Shown piece by piece: positions 55,600 through 63,707 of a stretch of DNA of 64,000 nucleotides. A program made the position numbers and the translations under genes. How positions within the stretch are numbered: the first letter of the stretch is position 1; the number at the start of each line of letters is the position of its first letter. The notes beneath the pieces were generated by a model that had not been told where the DNA came from, did not search any database, and worked only from the letters and a program-made list of their open reading frames with translations. Source of the DNA: Saccharopolyspora spinosa NRRL 18395 (GTDB taxonomy: Bacteria > Actinomycetota > Actinomycetes > Mycobacteriales > Pseudonocardiaceae); the NCBI RefSeq assembly GCF_000194155.1, contig NZ_GL877878.1, forward strand, positions 1,895,654 through 1,959,653. Reading direction: 5' to 3'.

Positions 55600-56285
55600 G
55601 GTGTCTTCCTTCCGATGTAGATCCACACGGCGGTGAAGTCGGGATCGGGGCTCGGGATCCGTTTGAGCAGCAGCAGGTGCACTCCAGCGCGGGTAGCGGC
55701 GGTGGTGTAGAGCTGCCTGGTCAGCTCGACTCGGCTCGGAGCGTGGCGGGCGACCCAGTTCGCTCCACCTACCCACCCGCCGGGTGCCTGCAGGCGGTGA
55801 ATGTGGGCGAAGCTGGTTGTGAAGTGGTTGGCGTCGCGGCACAAACCCAGCAAGCCGAACTGGGTGACCAGGTTGAATGACTGTTCGATGAGCCTCGGGT
55901 CCGTCGGTGGCTGGCTCGAGAGACAGTCGGCCTGGATGAGCGCGGTCAGGGATCGGCAGCGTGCTTCGAAGGCATCTGGGTCGGTGCGACCGCATAATTC
56001 CAGTGCGGTGACGTGGATTCCTCGTGGCTGGGCGGTGGTCACGAACTGCCGGAGGATCTCCAGGCGCTGTGTGTCGATGTCGACCGCGACGAGGCGCTGG
56101 GCGCGCAGGGCGGTGGCCCATAGCATCGATTCGGATCCGCACCCGAGATCGGCCCATGTCGTCACGGGCGGGATCCGCATCAATGCCGCGAGGATGTCCT
56201 CGGTGCCGAGGCCGAAGCGGAACTGCTCGGCATAGTAGCGCCGCCAGTACTCCTGTGCTCCCGCCACGGTTCCTTCGCTGTTCAC
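55554..56285 (-). CDS. Class I SAM-dependent methyltransferase
   Basis: A 243-residue protein from GTG 56285, overlapping the stop of the preceding gene by four bases (GTGA). Motif I is TTWADLGCGSESMLWA (46-50 DLGCG) and motif II VAVDIDTQRLEIL. The C-terminal part (GRKTPCPRSAPL) extends into the synthetase-like gene. Its substrate is not predictable; in this operon it probably methylates the pathway product or an intermediate. Confidence 0.87.
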   Translation of the reverse strand: MNSEGTVAGAQEYWRRYYAEQFRFGLGTEDILAALMRIPPVTTWADLGCGSESMLWATALRAQRLVAVDIDTQRLEILRQFVTTAQPRGIHVTALELCGRTDPDAFEARCRSLTALIQADCLSSQPPTDPRLIEQSFNLVTQFGLLGLCRDANHFTTSFAHIHRLQAPGGWVGGANWVARHAPSRVELTRQLYTTAATRAGVHLLLLKRIPSPDPDFTAVWIYIGRKTPCPRSAPLTSRHPTN

Positions 56286-57056
56286 GGCTTAGCCTCGGCC
56301 GCAGCCAGAACCTCGGACATCCCATCCTGGCCGGGCAGGAATCGCACACGACCGAATCCCGCAGTGGTAAAGGCATTGCGGAGGTCGGCGGCGGTGAACA
56401 GCGCCAACTCGATGGCCGTGGCGTGCAGGCTGGACCCTGCCGGGCTGCGGTAGTCGAACTGGATCTGCAGCCGGTCGCCGTGGCGGTGCTGGCGTCGGCG
56501 CCGTAGCACTGCCCCGCCGGCCTGCTCGGGGTGAAACCACCGGTCGGCGAACCACACGCCGTGCTGACGGGCGGGGTCGTAGAAGCCCGCCGTGTCGACT
56601 CCGCCGCCGGGGTGGACACAGGTCACCTGCGCCAGCACCCCCGCCCCGGGCGCGACAGCGGCCCGTAACGCCGTGAGCAGCTCGACAAGAGCGGTTTGTG
56701 AGCGCGGCGTTCGGGACGACGATCAGGCCCACGCTGACCAGATCCGGTGACTGCTGGACATAAGCCAGGTGGCGGCGTGTTTTCTCATCAGATAAGCCAC
56801 TGTGCACGGCGTTTTCCGTGGCGGCGGCGAGCATCGCGGCACTGGCGTCCACGAGGGTCACCGCCAGTCCTGACCGGGCATAGTCGGCAAGGAAATGACC
56901 AGCGCCACATGGGATTTCCGCGACATGATCGACCGCTGGGAGCAAGCCGCGCAACAGCCGTGGGCGTGCGAGGTGCGCTGTCTCGGCGCGGGCGAACGCG
57001 GCTCGCCGCTGGTATGACTCGACGACGGCGTCGGTGCCGGTGCCGGTGGTGGTCAC
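56282..57056 (-). pseudogene. SAM methyltransferase, frameshifted
   Basis: The N-terminal frame starts at GTG 57056, which overlaps the AlaDH-like stop (57053) by four bases, and carries HVAEIPCGAGHFLADYA and VTLVDASAAMLAAA. Around 56696-56700 homology passes to another frame (QTALVELLTALRAAVAPGAG, then LAQVTCVHPGGGVD), which ends at 56282 overlapping the next start by four bases. One extra base restores a single 258-residue protein. Either a recent mutation or a sequencing error; the precise coupling at both ends suggests it was functional very recently. Confidence 0.75.
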
Positions 57057-58159
57057 GCGGCGACTCCGAAGTACGCGGCGTGTTCGCGGCAGACCGGGTG
57101 CACCAACTCCCCATCGTGGGCGATTCGCGCCGTTGCCACCGCAGGATCGGCGTCGCCGCAAAGGACGACCCGGGCCAGACGTACCAGGTAGGGCAGAGCG
57201 TTGGTCGTGTACGCCTGGGTTGCGGTCACCGGCACCAGCGCGGGCAGCGCGTCGAGTTTGATGTGCAGCACCCCGTGGACCACGCGCGGTGGTTCACCTG
57301 GCTCCTGCACCCCTCCGGCGGTCGGCAGGTAGCCGTCGCCGTAACCACAGGTGGCGTCAACGATGACCGAGCCGGGTTTCATGTCCCGCAGGTCTGCTTC
57401 GCTGATCATCGGCGGGGTGTCGAAAGTGGACACCAGGATTGCGCCGATGACTAGATCAGCCTGGGAGATCAGTTCCCGGCGAATCCGTGCGGTGTTGACC
57501 GCTACCCGTACCCCGGTGGGGGCCTGCGGCCGGTATTCATCCGCCGATCCTTCGCACCGAGTCAGCACGGTCACCCTGACACCTAGGGCGGCGGCGGTGC
57601 GTGCGGCGGCCGAGCCGACGTTGCCGGAGCCGATCACGACCACTCGTGGCCGGGCGGCGCCTGCGACCTCGGCGAGAAGGACACCGCGCCCGCTGAATTC
57701 CTGGAGCGCCTGCGCGCCGCGGAGAACGGCTTGGATCCCGGCGATCTGCCCGCCCGGGGCGGCCAGCGGGAACCGACCGTGCTCGGCAAGGAACTCGTAG
57801 CTGTAAGCCGAGATCTTGCAGTCCATGAGTGCGGAGAGCATGGCAGGGTTGCCTTCGGCATGAAACAGCGCCCCGAGTGCCTGCCTCGGCCGCAGGCGTC
57901 CCAGATCGGCGGGGTTGGTGCACTTGTAGCGCAGCACCAGCGGAGCCGCCCATACCCGCTCGGGATCTGCGAACCGCACGCCTTCGGCAGCGAGATCGGC
58001 GTCTGGACAGAACACCCCGGCCGCCACGTCGGGCTCAGCCAGCACCGTGAATCCGGCGTCCCTCAGGCAGCGCGCCACCGCAGGCGTCAACAGTGTGCGC
58101 CGGTCACCGGGAACGGACTCGCGGGGAAAGCCAACAACAGCTGCGTCGAGGTTGGGCAT
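57053..58159 (-). CDS. Alanine dehydrogenase / N5-(carboxyethyl)ornithine synthase-like enzyme
   Basis: A 368-residue protein from ATG 58159 (MPNLDAAVVGFPRES) with GGAGG five bases upstream. The AlaDH/PNT fold is evident: Lys79 (VLRYKCTNP) and His100 (GALFHAEGNP) match the substrate-binding and catalytic residues of alanine dehydrogenase, and the NAD-binding loop is VIGSGNVGSAAART (177-182 GSGNVG). The family also includes opine-type synthases joining pyruvate or other keto acids to amino acids. It is the first gene of the leftward operon, with the candidate operator upstream. Confidence 0.87.
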   Translation of the reverse strand: MPNLDAAVVGFPRESVPGDRRTLLTPAVARCLRDAGFTVLAEPDVAAGVFCPDADLAAEGVRFADPERVWAAPLVLRYKCTNPADLGRLRPRQALGALFHAEGNPAMLSALMDCKISAYSYEFLAEHGRFPLAAPGGQIAGIQAVLRGAQALQEFSGRGVLLAEVAGAARPRVVVIGSGNVGSAAARTAAALGVRVTVLTRCEGSADEYRPQAPTGVRVAVNTARIRRELISQADLVIGAILVSTFDTPPMISEADLRDMKPGSVIVDATCGYGDGYLPTAGGVQEPGEPPRVVHGVLHIKLDALPALVPVTATQAYTTNALPYLVRLARVVLCGDADPAVATARIAHDGELVHPVCREHAAYFGVAA

Positions 58160-58214
58160 GTGCGCCTCCAGGAACCGGTCAAGGCAACAACAGGTACTGG
58201 AAGGGTCACCCGAC

Positions 58215-58236
58215 GTGATCTGCTGAACCAGATCAC
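58215..58236. promoter_or_regulatory. 22-bp palindrome, candidate operator
   Basis: GTGATCTG (58215-58222), a 6-bp centre and CAGATCAC (58229-58236), 56 bp upstream of the AlaDH-like start in the divergent promoter region. The dyad is typical of a dimeric regulator site; the XRE-type protein encoded nearby is a candidate binder. Confidence 0.5.
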
Positions 58237-58404
58237 CGGATGTACCGGCCTTGCGCACCGCTTGTCGACGCGTTGTTCACGCTGGCATCGAAAACCCAGG
58301 TCACCACGCATAACACCGTGCCCGAACTTAGCGCGGAGCATCCGGGTGACTACACTTCGTGCTCCTGGATGACGCGTCGTGATCGCGAATGACAGGAGCT
58401 GGGT

Positions 58405-58917
58405 GTGCAGGACGGCCTCTTCGACACAGCAGACGTCACGCTCCCGCCTGAGCGGGTCTTGATGTCGCTGAACCCCGAGTACTACGAGCTGATCTGGCAA
58501 CGATTGAAGCGGCATGAGTTCCGTCGCCGCTTTCTGCAAGGACGCCCCACAACGTGGTACGTCTACCTCACCACGCCCCTCTCCACGCTGGCCGCGGTGA
58601 TCGACCTCGACGAAGCCATCGTGGACACGCCACGGTCGATCGCCGACCTCGCCGAGCAGTCCCGCGTGGGCAACGGAGCGTCGGTGTTCGAGTATCTCCA
58701 AGACCTGAAACGCGGATTCGCACTGCCCATCAAGAACGTCCGTGAACATGCCGGATTCACCGCTGCCGAATTGGCCGACATGCTCGGTGGGTTCCACCCG
58801 CCGCAGGGCTACATACTGATCGACAAGCACCCCACGTGGGCGGGAGTGTGCGACAAGCTGATCTCAACGGATGTGGTGCGAGAGCTGGTCGTGGAGAATC
58901 CCGCGCCCATAACCTGA
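58405..58917 (+). CDS. ASCH-domain protein
   Basis: A 170-residue protein from GTG 58405 with AGGAG seven bases upstream. The N-terminal half matches the ASCH (PUA-like) domain: VLMSLNPEYYELIWQRLKRH then EFRRRF, and a YVYLTTPLSTLAAVIDL strand. ASCH domains bind RNA or modified nucleosides, or have amidohydrolase activity. The C-terminus (PPQGYILIDKHPTWAG) is helical. It is divergent from the AlaDH-like operon and precedes the regulator gene. Confidence 0.8.
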   Translation: MQDGLFDTADVTLPPERVLMSLNPEYYELIWQRLKRHEFRRRFLQGRPTTWYVYLTTPLSTLAAVIDLDEAIVDTPRSIADLAEQSRVGNGASVFEYLQDLKRGFALPIKNVREHAGFTAAELADMLGGFHPPQGYILIDKHPTWAGVCDKLISTDVVRELVVENPAPIT

Positions 58918-58955
58918 TCAAAGGAAAGGGGAAAGCTGAAAACTGAGGGGTGCCA

Positions 58956-59728
58956 ATGACCGGGCGCACACGTCACAGGAGTCCGACGGTCGCACATGGT
59001 GTTTCCCCGCTACGGCAGGCTCGTCGAGCGATTCCCGCCACGCTGGAGCAAGTGTGCGAAGACCTCGACAAACAGTCCCGCGACGGCTCGTCAGGGATCA
59101 CTCCGAGCATGCTGTCTGGCTGGGAGCTCGGCAAACACATCACCAGCATCCGCTACCGACGGGTGCTCGCCGAGTACTACAGCCAGCCGCCGGAAGTGCT
59201 TTTCGCTCACCAAGACCAGCAACTCACCGCCGCCACCGAGACACCCCGCTTGCTGGTCGGCCATCACGATCTCCGCGACGCCATGACCGAAGTCGTCCGC
59301 AACGCCCACCGCTACCTCGCCGTACTGGGATCTCGATCCCGCGATACTGCCTATCTCGAGACCATCGAAACCGTGCTGGCGCAGCGCCCCGAACTGGTGC
59401 ACTACCGCGTGCTGTTCGGCCCACCGCACCACCAAGTCCTCAAAGACCATCTGCTGCGGCTGCTGGAGATCCGTGACCCGCAGGACCGAAGCCTCGGGGT
59501 GAAAACACTGCATATCAGCATCATCGCACCACCAAGTCCTCAAAGACCATCTTCTGCGCTGTCGTCCCGGTGGCGTCGCTGACCTCCGCCGAAGCGTTCG
59601 ACTCCGGTGTGCTGTTTGAGGCCGGCGTGGCCGAGAGGCTGATCGACCACGCCCGCCAGTGCTACGCCGCTGGACGCAAGGTCGAGACGAACCAAGCGCT
59701 GCGGGAGTTGCCGACAGTGCGAAGCTAA
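58956..59728 (+). pseudogene. XRE-type regulator, frameshifted by a 28-bp duplication
   Basis: From ATG 58956 (GAGGGG five bases upstream) the protein has an XRE helix-turn-helix (GITPSMLSGWELGKHITS) and then a domain like those in DNA-binding proteins with a phospholipase-D-like or nucleotide-sensing part (LVGHHDLRDAMTEVVRNA, VLFGPPHHQVLKDHLLRLLE). At 59525-59552 there is an exact copy of 59425-59452; after it the original coding continues in another frame as FCAVVPVASLTSAEAFDSG and ends at a TAA at 59726. The inserted copy disrupted the gene, so at best a truncated regulator is made. Confidence 0.75.
59425..59552 (+). repeat. 28-bp direct duplication, exactly 100 bp apart, within the regulator gene
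   Basis: CGCACCACCAAGTCCTCAAA (first 20 of 28 identical bases) at 59425-59452 and 59525-59552; the identity resumes for 5 bp after one mismatch. Confidence 0.9.
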
Positions 59729-59777
59729 AGACCCAACGGATGCCCACCAGGGACCCGGTTGGAGGGAGGTGCCGGTC

Positions 59778-60986
59778 GTGAACGCGATCAACCATGTCGG
59801 TGAGCACGACGTGCTGGCCGCTGCTAAGGAAGACCACGAGTCAGTGATCGAGTTGACCCGCGACCTGGTCGCCATTCCCAGCCGGGGCGGTGTCGACTCC
59901 TACGATCCGGTGCTCAATCGACTCAGCATCTGGCTTGAGCAGCGCCACCTCGCCGCCACCGTGCTCAAGGACAAGACCGGCGCCACCGTCGGTCTGACCT
60001 GCGAAGTCAAGGGGGCTCGTCCCGGTCCCCGGTGGGTCCTGGACGCCTGCCTGGACACTGCGCCCTTCGGCGACGAACACGCCTGGACTCATCCACCAAC
60101 CTCGGCCGTCATCGACGACGGCTGGCTCTACGGCCGGGGCAGCGCCGACTCCAAGCCTGCAGCCGCGATCTTCTGCCACATCGCCGCTCGCCTGGCCATT
60201 ACTCCGAGCACGCTGCGAGGCAGCCTCGTGCTGCTGTTCGATGTCGACGAGCACACCGGCGGCTTCGGCGGAGCCAAGCGCTACTTCGAGGGCTCGGAGG
60301 CGCCCGACGACGTCGCCGGCGTGATGATCGGCTACCCCGGCATGGACAAGCTCGTCATTGGCGGACGCGGTGTGCACCGCGCCAAGCTGCACGTGCACGG
60401 TGTGGCCTCGCACTCCGGCGGCAGCAAGGCCACCCCCAGCGCCATCGAAAAGGCCGCGAACCTCATCAAGGTGCTCTCCACCGCCGAACTTCCCGACGGC
60501 ACCAGCCCCGAATTCCCGCTGTCAGGCAAGCTCACCGCCACCGCTATCCAGGGCGGCGAAGGCTACTCGGTCACCCCGGACCTGTGCACGGTCAACGTCG
60601 ACATCCGCACCACCCCCACCTTCAACGACGAAGCCGCCAGCCACCTCCTGGAACACCTCGTCGCCGGTGTCGACGACGCCTGGCCGGGTACTCGGCCCAC
60701 GCTCATCCAGGTCGACACCTGCTGGCCCGCCTACTCCCTCGACGAGAAATCCCGGCTACGCACCGCCCTCCTCGACGCCGCCAAGACCACCGGGGTCCAC
60801 GTAGAAGCCAAGATTGCCGGACCGTCCAACATCGGCAACTACCTCGCTGGACTCGGCATCCCCGCCACCGCCGGCTTCGGCGTCACCTACACCGGCCTGC
60901 ACGGCACCGATGAACGCGCCCGCCTGGACACCATCCCCACCGTGCAAGCCACCTACCACAAGGCGGTCCTTCAGCTGATGGCGTAG
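59778..60986 (+). CDS. M20-family amidohydrolase/peptidase with altered metal ligands
   Basis: A 402-residue protein from GTG 59778 with GGAGGGAGG nine bases upstream. The M20 fold is clear: LYGRGSADSKPAAAI (Asp124), FDVDEHTGGFGGAK (catalytic Glu158), a dimerisation domain starting RGVHRAKLHVHGVASHSGG, and the last His in TGLHGTDERA. But the first zinc ligand, normally His in HxD, is Cys91 (ACLDT), and the ligand after the catalytic Glu is His159, normally Glu. It could use a different metal set, or have lost hydrolysis. It is likely part of the pathway here, as an amide-cleaving or -forming enzyme. Confidence 0.85.
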   Translation: MNAINHVGEHDVLAAAKEDHESVIELTRDLVAIPSRGGVDSYDPVLNRLSIWLEQRHLAATVLKDKTGATVGLTCEVKGARPGPRWVLDACLDTAPFGDEHAWTHPPTSAVIDDGWLYGRGSADSKPAAAIFCHIAARLAITPSTLRGSLVLLFDVDEHTGGFGGAKRYFEGSEAPDDVAGVMIGYPGMDKLVIGGRGVHRAKLHVHGVASHSGGSKATPSAIEKAANLIKVLSTAELPDGTSPEFPLSGKLTATAIQGGEGYSVTPDLCTVNVDIRTTPTFNDEAASHLLEHLVAGVDDAWPGTRPTLIQVDTCWPAYSLDEKSRLRTALLDAAKTTGVHVEAKIAGPSNIGNYLAGLGIPATAGFGVTYTGLHGTDERARLDTIPTVQATYHKAVLQLMA

Positions 60987-61033
60987 GCGATCAGCTAGCT
61001 CACGCAGAACCCGCCACAACCTTCTCGAAACTA

Positions 61034-61155
61034 GGGCCTGTTTCAGAAGTTGATCTGGGTTTGAGATGATCTTCGTGTGGGTCGAGGTGATCTGACGAAC
61101 GAGCAGTGGGCGAAGATGGAACCGTCAAACCGAGATCAACTTCTGAAACAGGCCC
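61034..61155. mobile_element. 122-bp mini-IS5 element (MITE)
   Basis: Near-perfect 32-33-bp terminal inverted repeats (GGGCCTGTTTCAGAAGTTGATC... with one mismatch) flanked by TA on both sides (61032-61033, 61156-61157). The interior keeps the first codons of an IS5-family transposase (GRGDLTNEQWAKMEP). It is a deletion derivative, needing a transposase elsewhere for movement. Confidence 0.85.
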
Positions 61156-61158
61156 TAA

Positions 61159-62033
61159 TACTCCAGCCGCACTTGGTGATCTTCGTCGTGTAGCTTGTCG
61201 ATCTTGTGATGGTGACTGATGAGGATCTTGATGCTTGGGTGGCTGGGCTGGAGGAGTTGTTCGGTCAGGTGGCGGGTCGGTTTTACCGGGTCGAGCCGCG
61301 CCGGCGGGCGCGTGCTTATGTGCGCGGTCTGTTAGCTCCTTTGGCCGGTAAGAACGGATGGACACTGGCCGAGGCCGCTGGCGATCTCACTCCCGACGGG
61401 ATGCAGCGGCTGCTCAACGCCGCAGCCTGGGATGCCGACGGGGTCCGTGACGACCTGCGCGATTACGCGGTGAGCCACCTTGGCGAACGTGACGGTGTGC
61501 TGATCGTGGATGAGACCGGGTTCCTGAAAAAGGGCTGCAAGTCCGCCGGAGTGCAGCGGCAGTACTCCGGCACTGCCGGACGGATCGAGAACTGCCAAGT
61601 GGGTGTGTTTTGTGCTTATGCCACAACGAAAGGCCGCACGCTGATCGATCGTGAGCTGTATCTACCGAAGTCCTGGATCGCCGATCGAGCACGGTGCCGC
61701 GAAGCCGCCGTCCCGGAGGAGATCGAGTTCGCCACCAAACCGGTACTGGCCCGGCGGATGCTCGCCCGCGCACTGAATGCCGGTGTACCCGCCGCCTGGG
61801 CCACCGCCGACGAAGCCTACGGCGGGGACTCAAAGTTCCGATCCTGGCTGGAAGATCAGCGCATCGGCTACGTCGTGGCTGTGCCCAGTAATCAGACCAT
61901 CCCTGCGGTGGCCGGCACGTCCCGCGCCGACGTGCTCGTGGCCCACGCACCCGATGACGCGTCACCAATACCGCGCCCGACAAGCCCACTACCAGCGCAG
62001 ACAGACCAAAAACTACGAAGTGCGGCTGGAGTA
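61159..62033 (+). mobile_element. IS701-family element with internal deletion
   Basis: Terminal inverted repeats TACTCCAGCCGCACTT at 61159-61174 and its complement at 62018-62033. The flanks are CTAA (left) and CTAG (right), like the CTAR targets of IS701. At 875 bp it is some 500 bp shorter than typical; the missing part is the 3' portion of the transposase gene. Confidence 0.75.
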
Positions 62034-62129
62034 CTAGTGCCGTCTCATGGCCGTCGGACACCGCAGCGTGCCTCACATGTCATAACTATCGATCTCACAG
62101 TGGCCTGCGAGAAAGACTTGACACCCTAG
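61209..62129 (+). pseudogene. Truncated IS701-family transposase
   Basis: From ATG 61209 the protein matches IS701-type transposases: ERDGVLIVDETGFLKKG (first Asp), WATADEAYGG (second Asp). After about RADVLVAHAPDDA the homology stops and the frame runs into the right inverted repeat and beyond to 62129. The catalytic Glu region is missing, so it cannot transpose. Confidence 0.8.
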
Positions 62130-62431
62130 ATAACGCTGATCCCGTGTGCGACGACCAGGTTTCCGTGCCCGCCTTCCCAATCGGGGCCAGCGCCTGTGGG
62201 GGCGTCGCTGGCCCACCAACCTGGCAAGCCACCAGGCAGCGGTTCGGTGAGCCGCACCAGGGTGGTTGCCACACGCCCGATTTCGTCGTTTTGGCTGCTC
62301 TGCGTCGTCTGGATCAGCGAGTGCAGCGCTTCCGAAAGGCGGTCAGCGGCCAGTGCCAGGGCTTGCTGGCTGTCCTGCGCCAGTTGATCGGCGGTGGTGA
62401 TATCTGCCTGGATGTCTCCCACTGCCAACAC
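62126..62431 (-). CDS. Small helical hypothetical protein
   Basis: From GTG 62431 (VLAVGDIQADITTADQLAQ) the product has 101 residues and is mostly helical (DSQQALALAADRLSEALHSL), with a Gly/Trp-rich C-terminus. The start lies 4 nt after the stop of the preceding ORF. I do not recognise the family; similar short helical proteins occur in pairs in actinobacterial mobile DNA. Confidence 0.55.
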   Translation of the reverse strand: MLAVGDIQADITTADQLAQDSQQALALAADRLSEALHSLIQTTQSSQNDEIGRVATTLVRLTEPLPGGLPGWWASDAPTGAGPDWEGGHGNLVVAHGISVI

Positions 62432-62434
62432 GTG

Positions 62435-62890
62435 CTACATCCGGCCCGCGTAGCTCTCGGTGGTGGAAACCATCGCCTGCTGCGGCTCGTCGTACACCAG
62501 GTTCGTGTGCTGAAGGGCGGTGATGCCTACTTGCATTTTCTCGTTGGCCTGCGCGATTCTTGCGCGTACCTCTTCCATTCCTGGCATCGGTTTTCTTTCT
62601 GTTGAGGTGCGGACAGAGGGTGCCCCGGCGCGCGGGTGTTCGGTTGCGGCGTTTTTGCCGCGCGTCGAACCCCGCCAGCCACCAAAAGCGAGTCGGCCGG
62701 GTGGCTGTCGCGCGCCGGGGCCTGGGGAGCTGGCTGGGCACCTGGGAACGTCACGCGACCTGCCCGGCCAGCGAGTCACAGTTGCGGCCCGCCCCCCTGG
62801 CCAGTGCGCCACGCCGTTCGAGTCGTAGACGGGCGTCATGTCCTCGCCGCTGTCCTCCTGGTCATCGGTTTCGGGCTGGTTATCCGGCAT
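62435..62890 (-). CDS. Hypothetical protein; possibly two genes in one frame
   Basis: From ATG 62890, with GGAAGGAGG upstream, the frame encodes 151 residues: MPDNQPETDDQEDSGEDMTP, an Arg/Pro/Gly-rich middle of non-typical composition, and a helical end (MEEVRARIAQANEKMQVGIT). The last 50 residues, from ATG 62587, resemble DUF6244-type helical proteins and may be a separate small gene. The start overlaps the preceding stop (TGATG). Confidence 0.5.
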   Translation of the reverse strand: MPDNQPETDDQEDSGEDMTPVYDSNGVAHWPGGRAATVTRWPGRSRDVPRCPASSPGPGARQPPGRLAFGGWRGSTRGKNAATEHPRAGAPSVRTSTERKPMPGMEEVRARIAQANEKMQVGITALQHTNLVYDEPQQAMVSTTESYAGRM

Positions 62891-63087
62891 CAGTCGCCTC
62901 CTTCCTTCGTCCACAGTGGTCTTTTGGACCCGCATCGTCGTTGCTGCGTGGAGTTGGAGCCCGCCAGGGGTGATGCACCGAGGGGCGGCGCACCACCCCG
63001 GACGGGGACTGCTCGGTGCCGCTCGGGGGAAGTCACGCCACGTTCCTTCCTGGCATATGACGTGTTAGTCAGTTCCGTGGTGTTCAT
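62890..63087 (-). CDS. Small hypothetical protein (65 residues)
   Basis: ATG 63087 has GGGAGG six bases upstream; the TGA at 62890-62892 overlaps the next start by one base. The product reads MNTTELTNTSYARKERGVTS, then a Pro/Gly/Arg-rich tail. It leads a three-ORF run transcribed leftward. Function unknown. Confidence 0.5.
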   Translation of the reverse strand: MNTTELTNTSYARKERGVTSPERHRAVPVRGGAPPLGASPLAGSNSTQQRRCGSKRPLWTKEGGD

Positions 63088-63132
63088 GACGACCTCCCTG
63101 CGGGCCACATCTCGGACACAACTCATGGCGAT

Positions 63133-63648
63133 ATGGCTACTTACGGAAACGGTAACGACGCTCCGGCCGTAGCCGTGTGGGGCAACTTGCACCTCAAGTC
63201 CGGCCTGGCCGCTGCCCGGTCCGGAAACCTCGCCAGCGCCGACGCTCATTGGCGGGAAGCCCATGAAGCCGCCCAGAGGCTCGGGGGCGACCGCGATGAC
63301 TACCGCCTGTGTTTCGGACCGACGAACGTCAACATCTGGTCAGTGGCACTCGCAGTTGAAGCGCTCGACGGTACTGAAGTGGTGAAGCGTTCCGAGCGCT
63401 TCGAGATCCCCACGCATACCCAGCGTGAACGATCAGGCCATCACTGGATCGACGTAGTGCGAGGCTTCTTACTGCACGGCGATCATGACAAAGCCACCCA
63501 GAGCCTGTACCGAGCATAGGAAATTGCTCCACAGCAAGCGAAGTGCCACCCAATGGTCCACGAGACGATCCGAAATCTCGCAACAGCACGTCGTCGTGCA
63601 GATCCGGTGGCACACCTCACCGCATGGGCAGGCGTTCAGAACGCCTAA
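63133..63648 (+). pseudogene. C-terminal remnant of an XRE/TPR regulator, with in-frame amber
   Basis: Sequence VAVWGNLHLKSGLAAARSG to RERSGHHWIDVVRGFLLHG is the C-terminal TPR part of a common actinobacterial XRE family; the N-terminal HTH and most TPRs are missing. At 63517 a TAG interrupts SLYRA*EIAPQQA, after which the family sequence continues in the same frame (CHPMVHETIRNLATARRRA) to TAA 63648. It is a decayed fragment unless the TAG is read through. Confidence 0.75.
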
Positions 63649-63707
63649 CCCCCGCAAGGGAGAAAGACATTGGTCCACTCCCGATATTAGTTGACGCACA
63701 AAAAAAG

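Noticed and set aside
61209..62129. Forward frame extending past the IS701 right end as an intact transposase
   Set aside because: Homology stops about 100 residues earlier and the catalytic Glu region is missing; the tail is read-through of the inverted repeat and flank.
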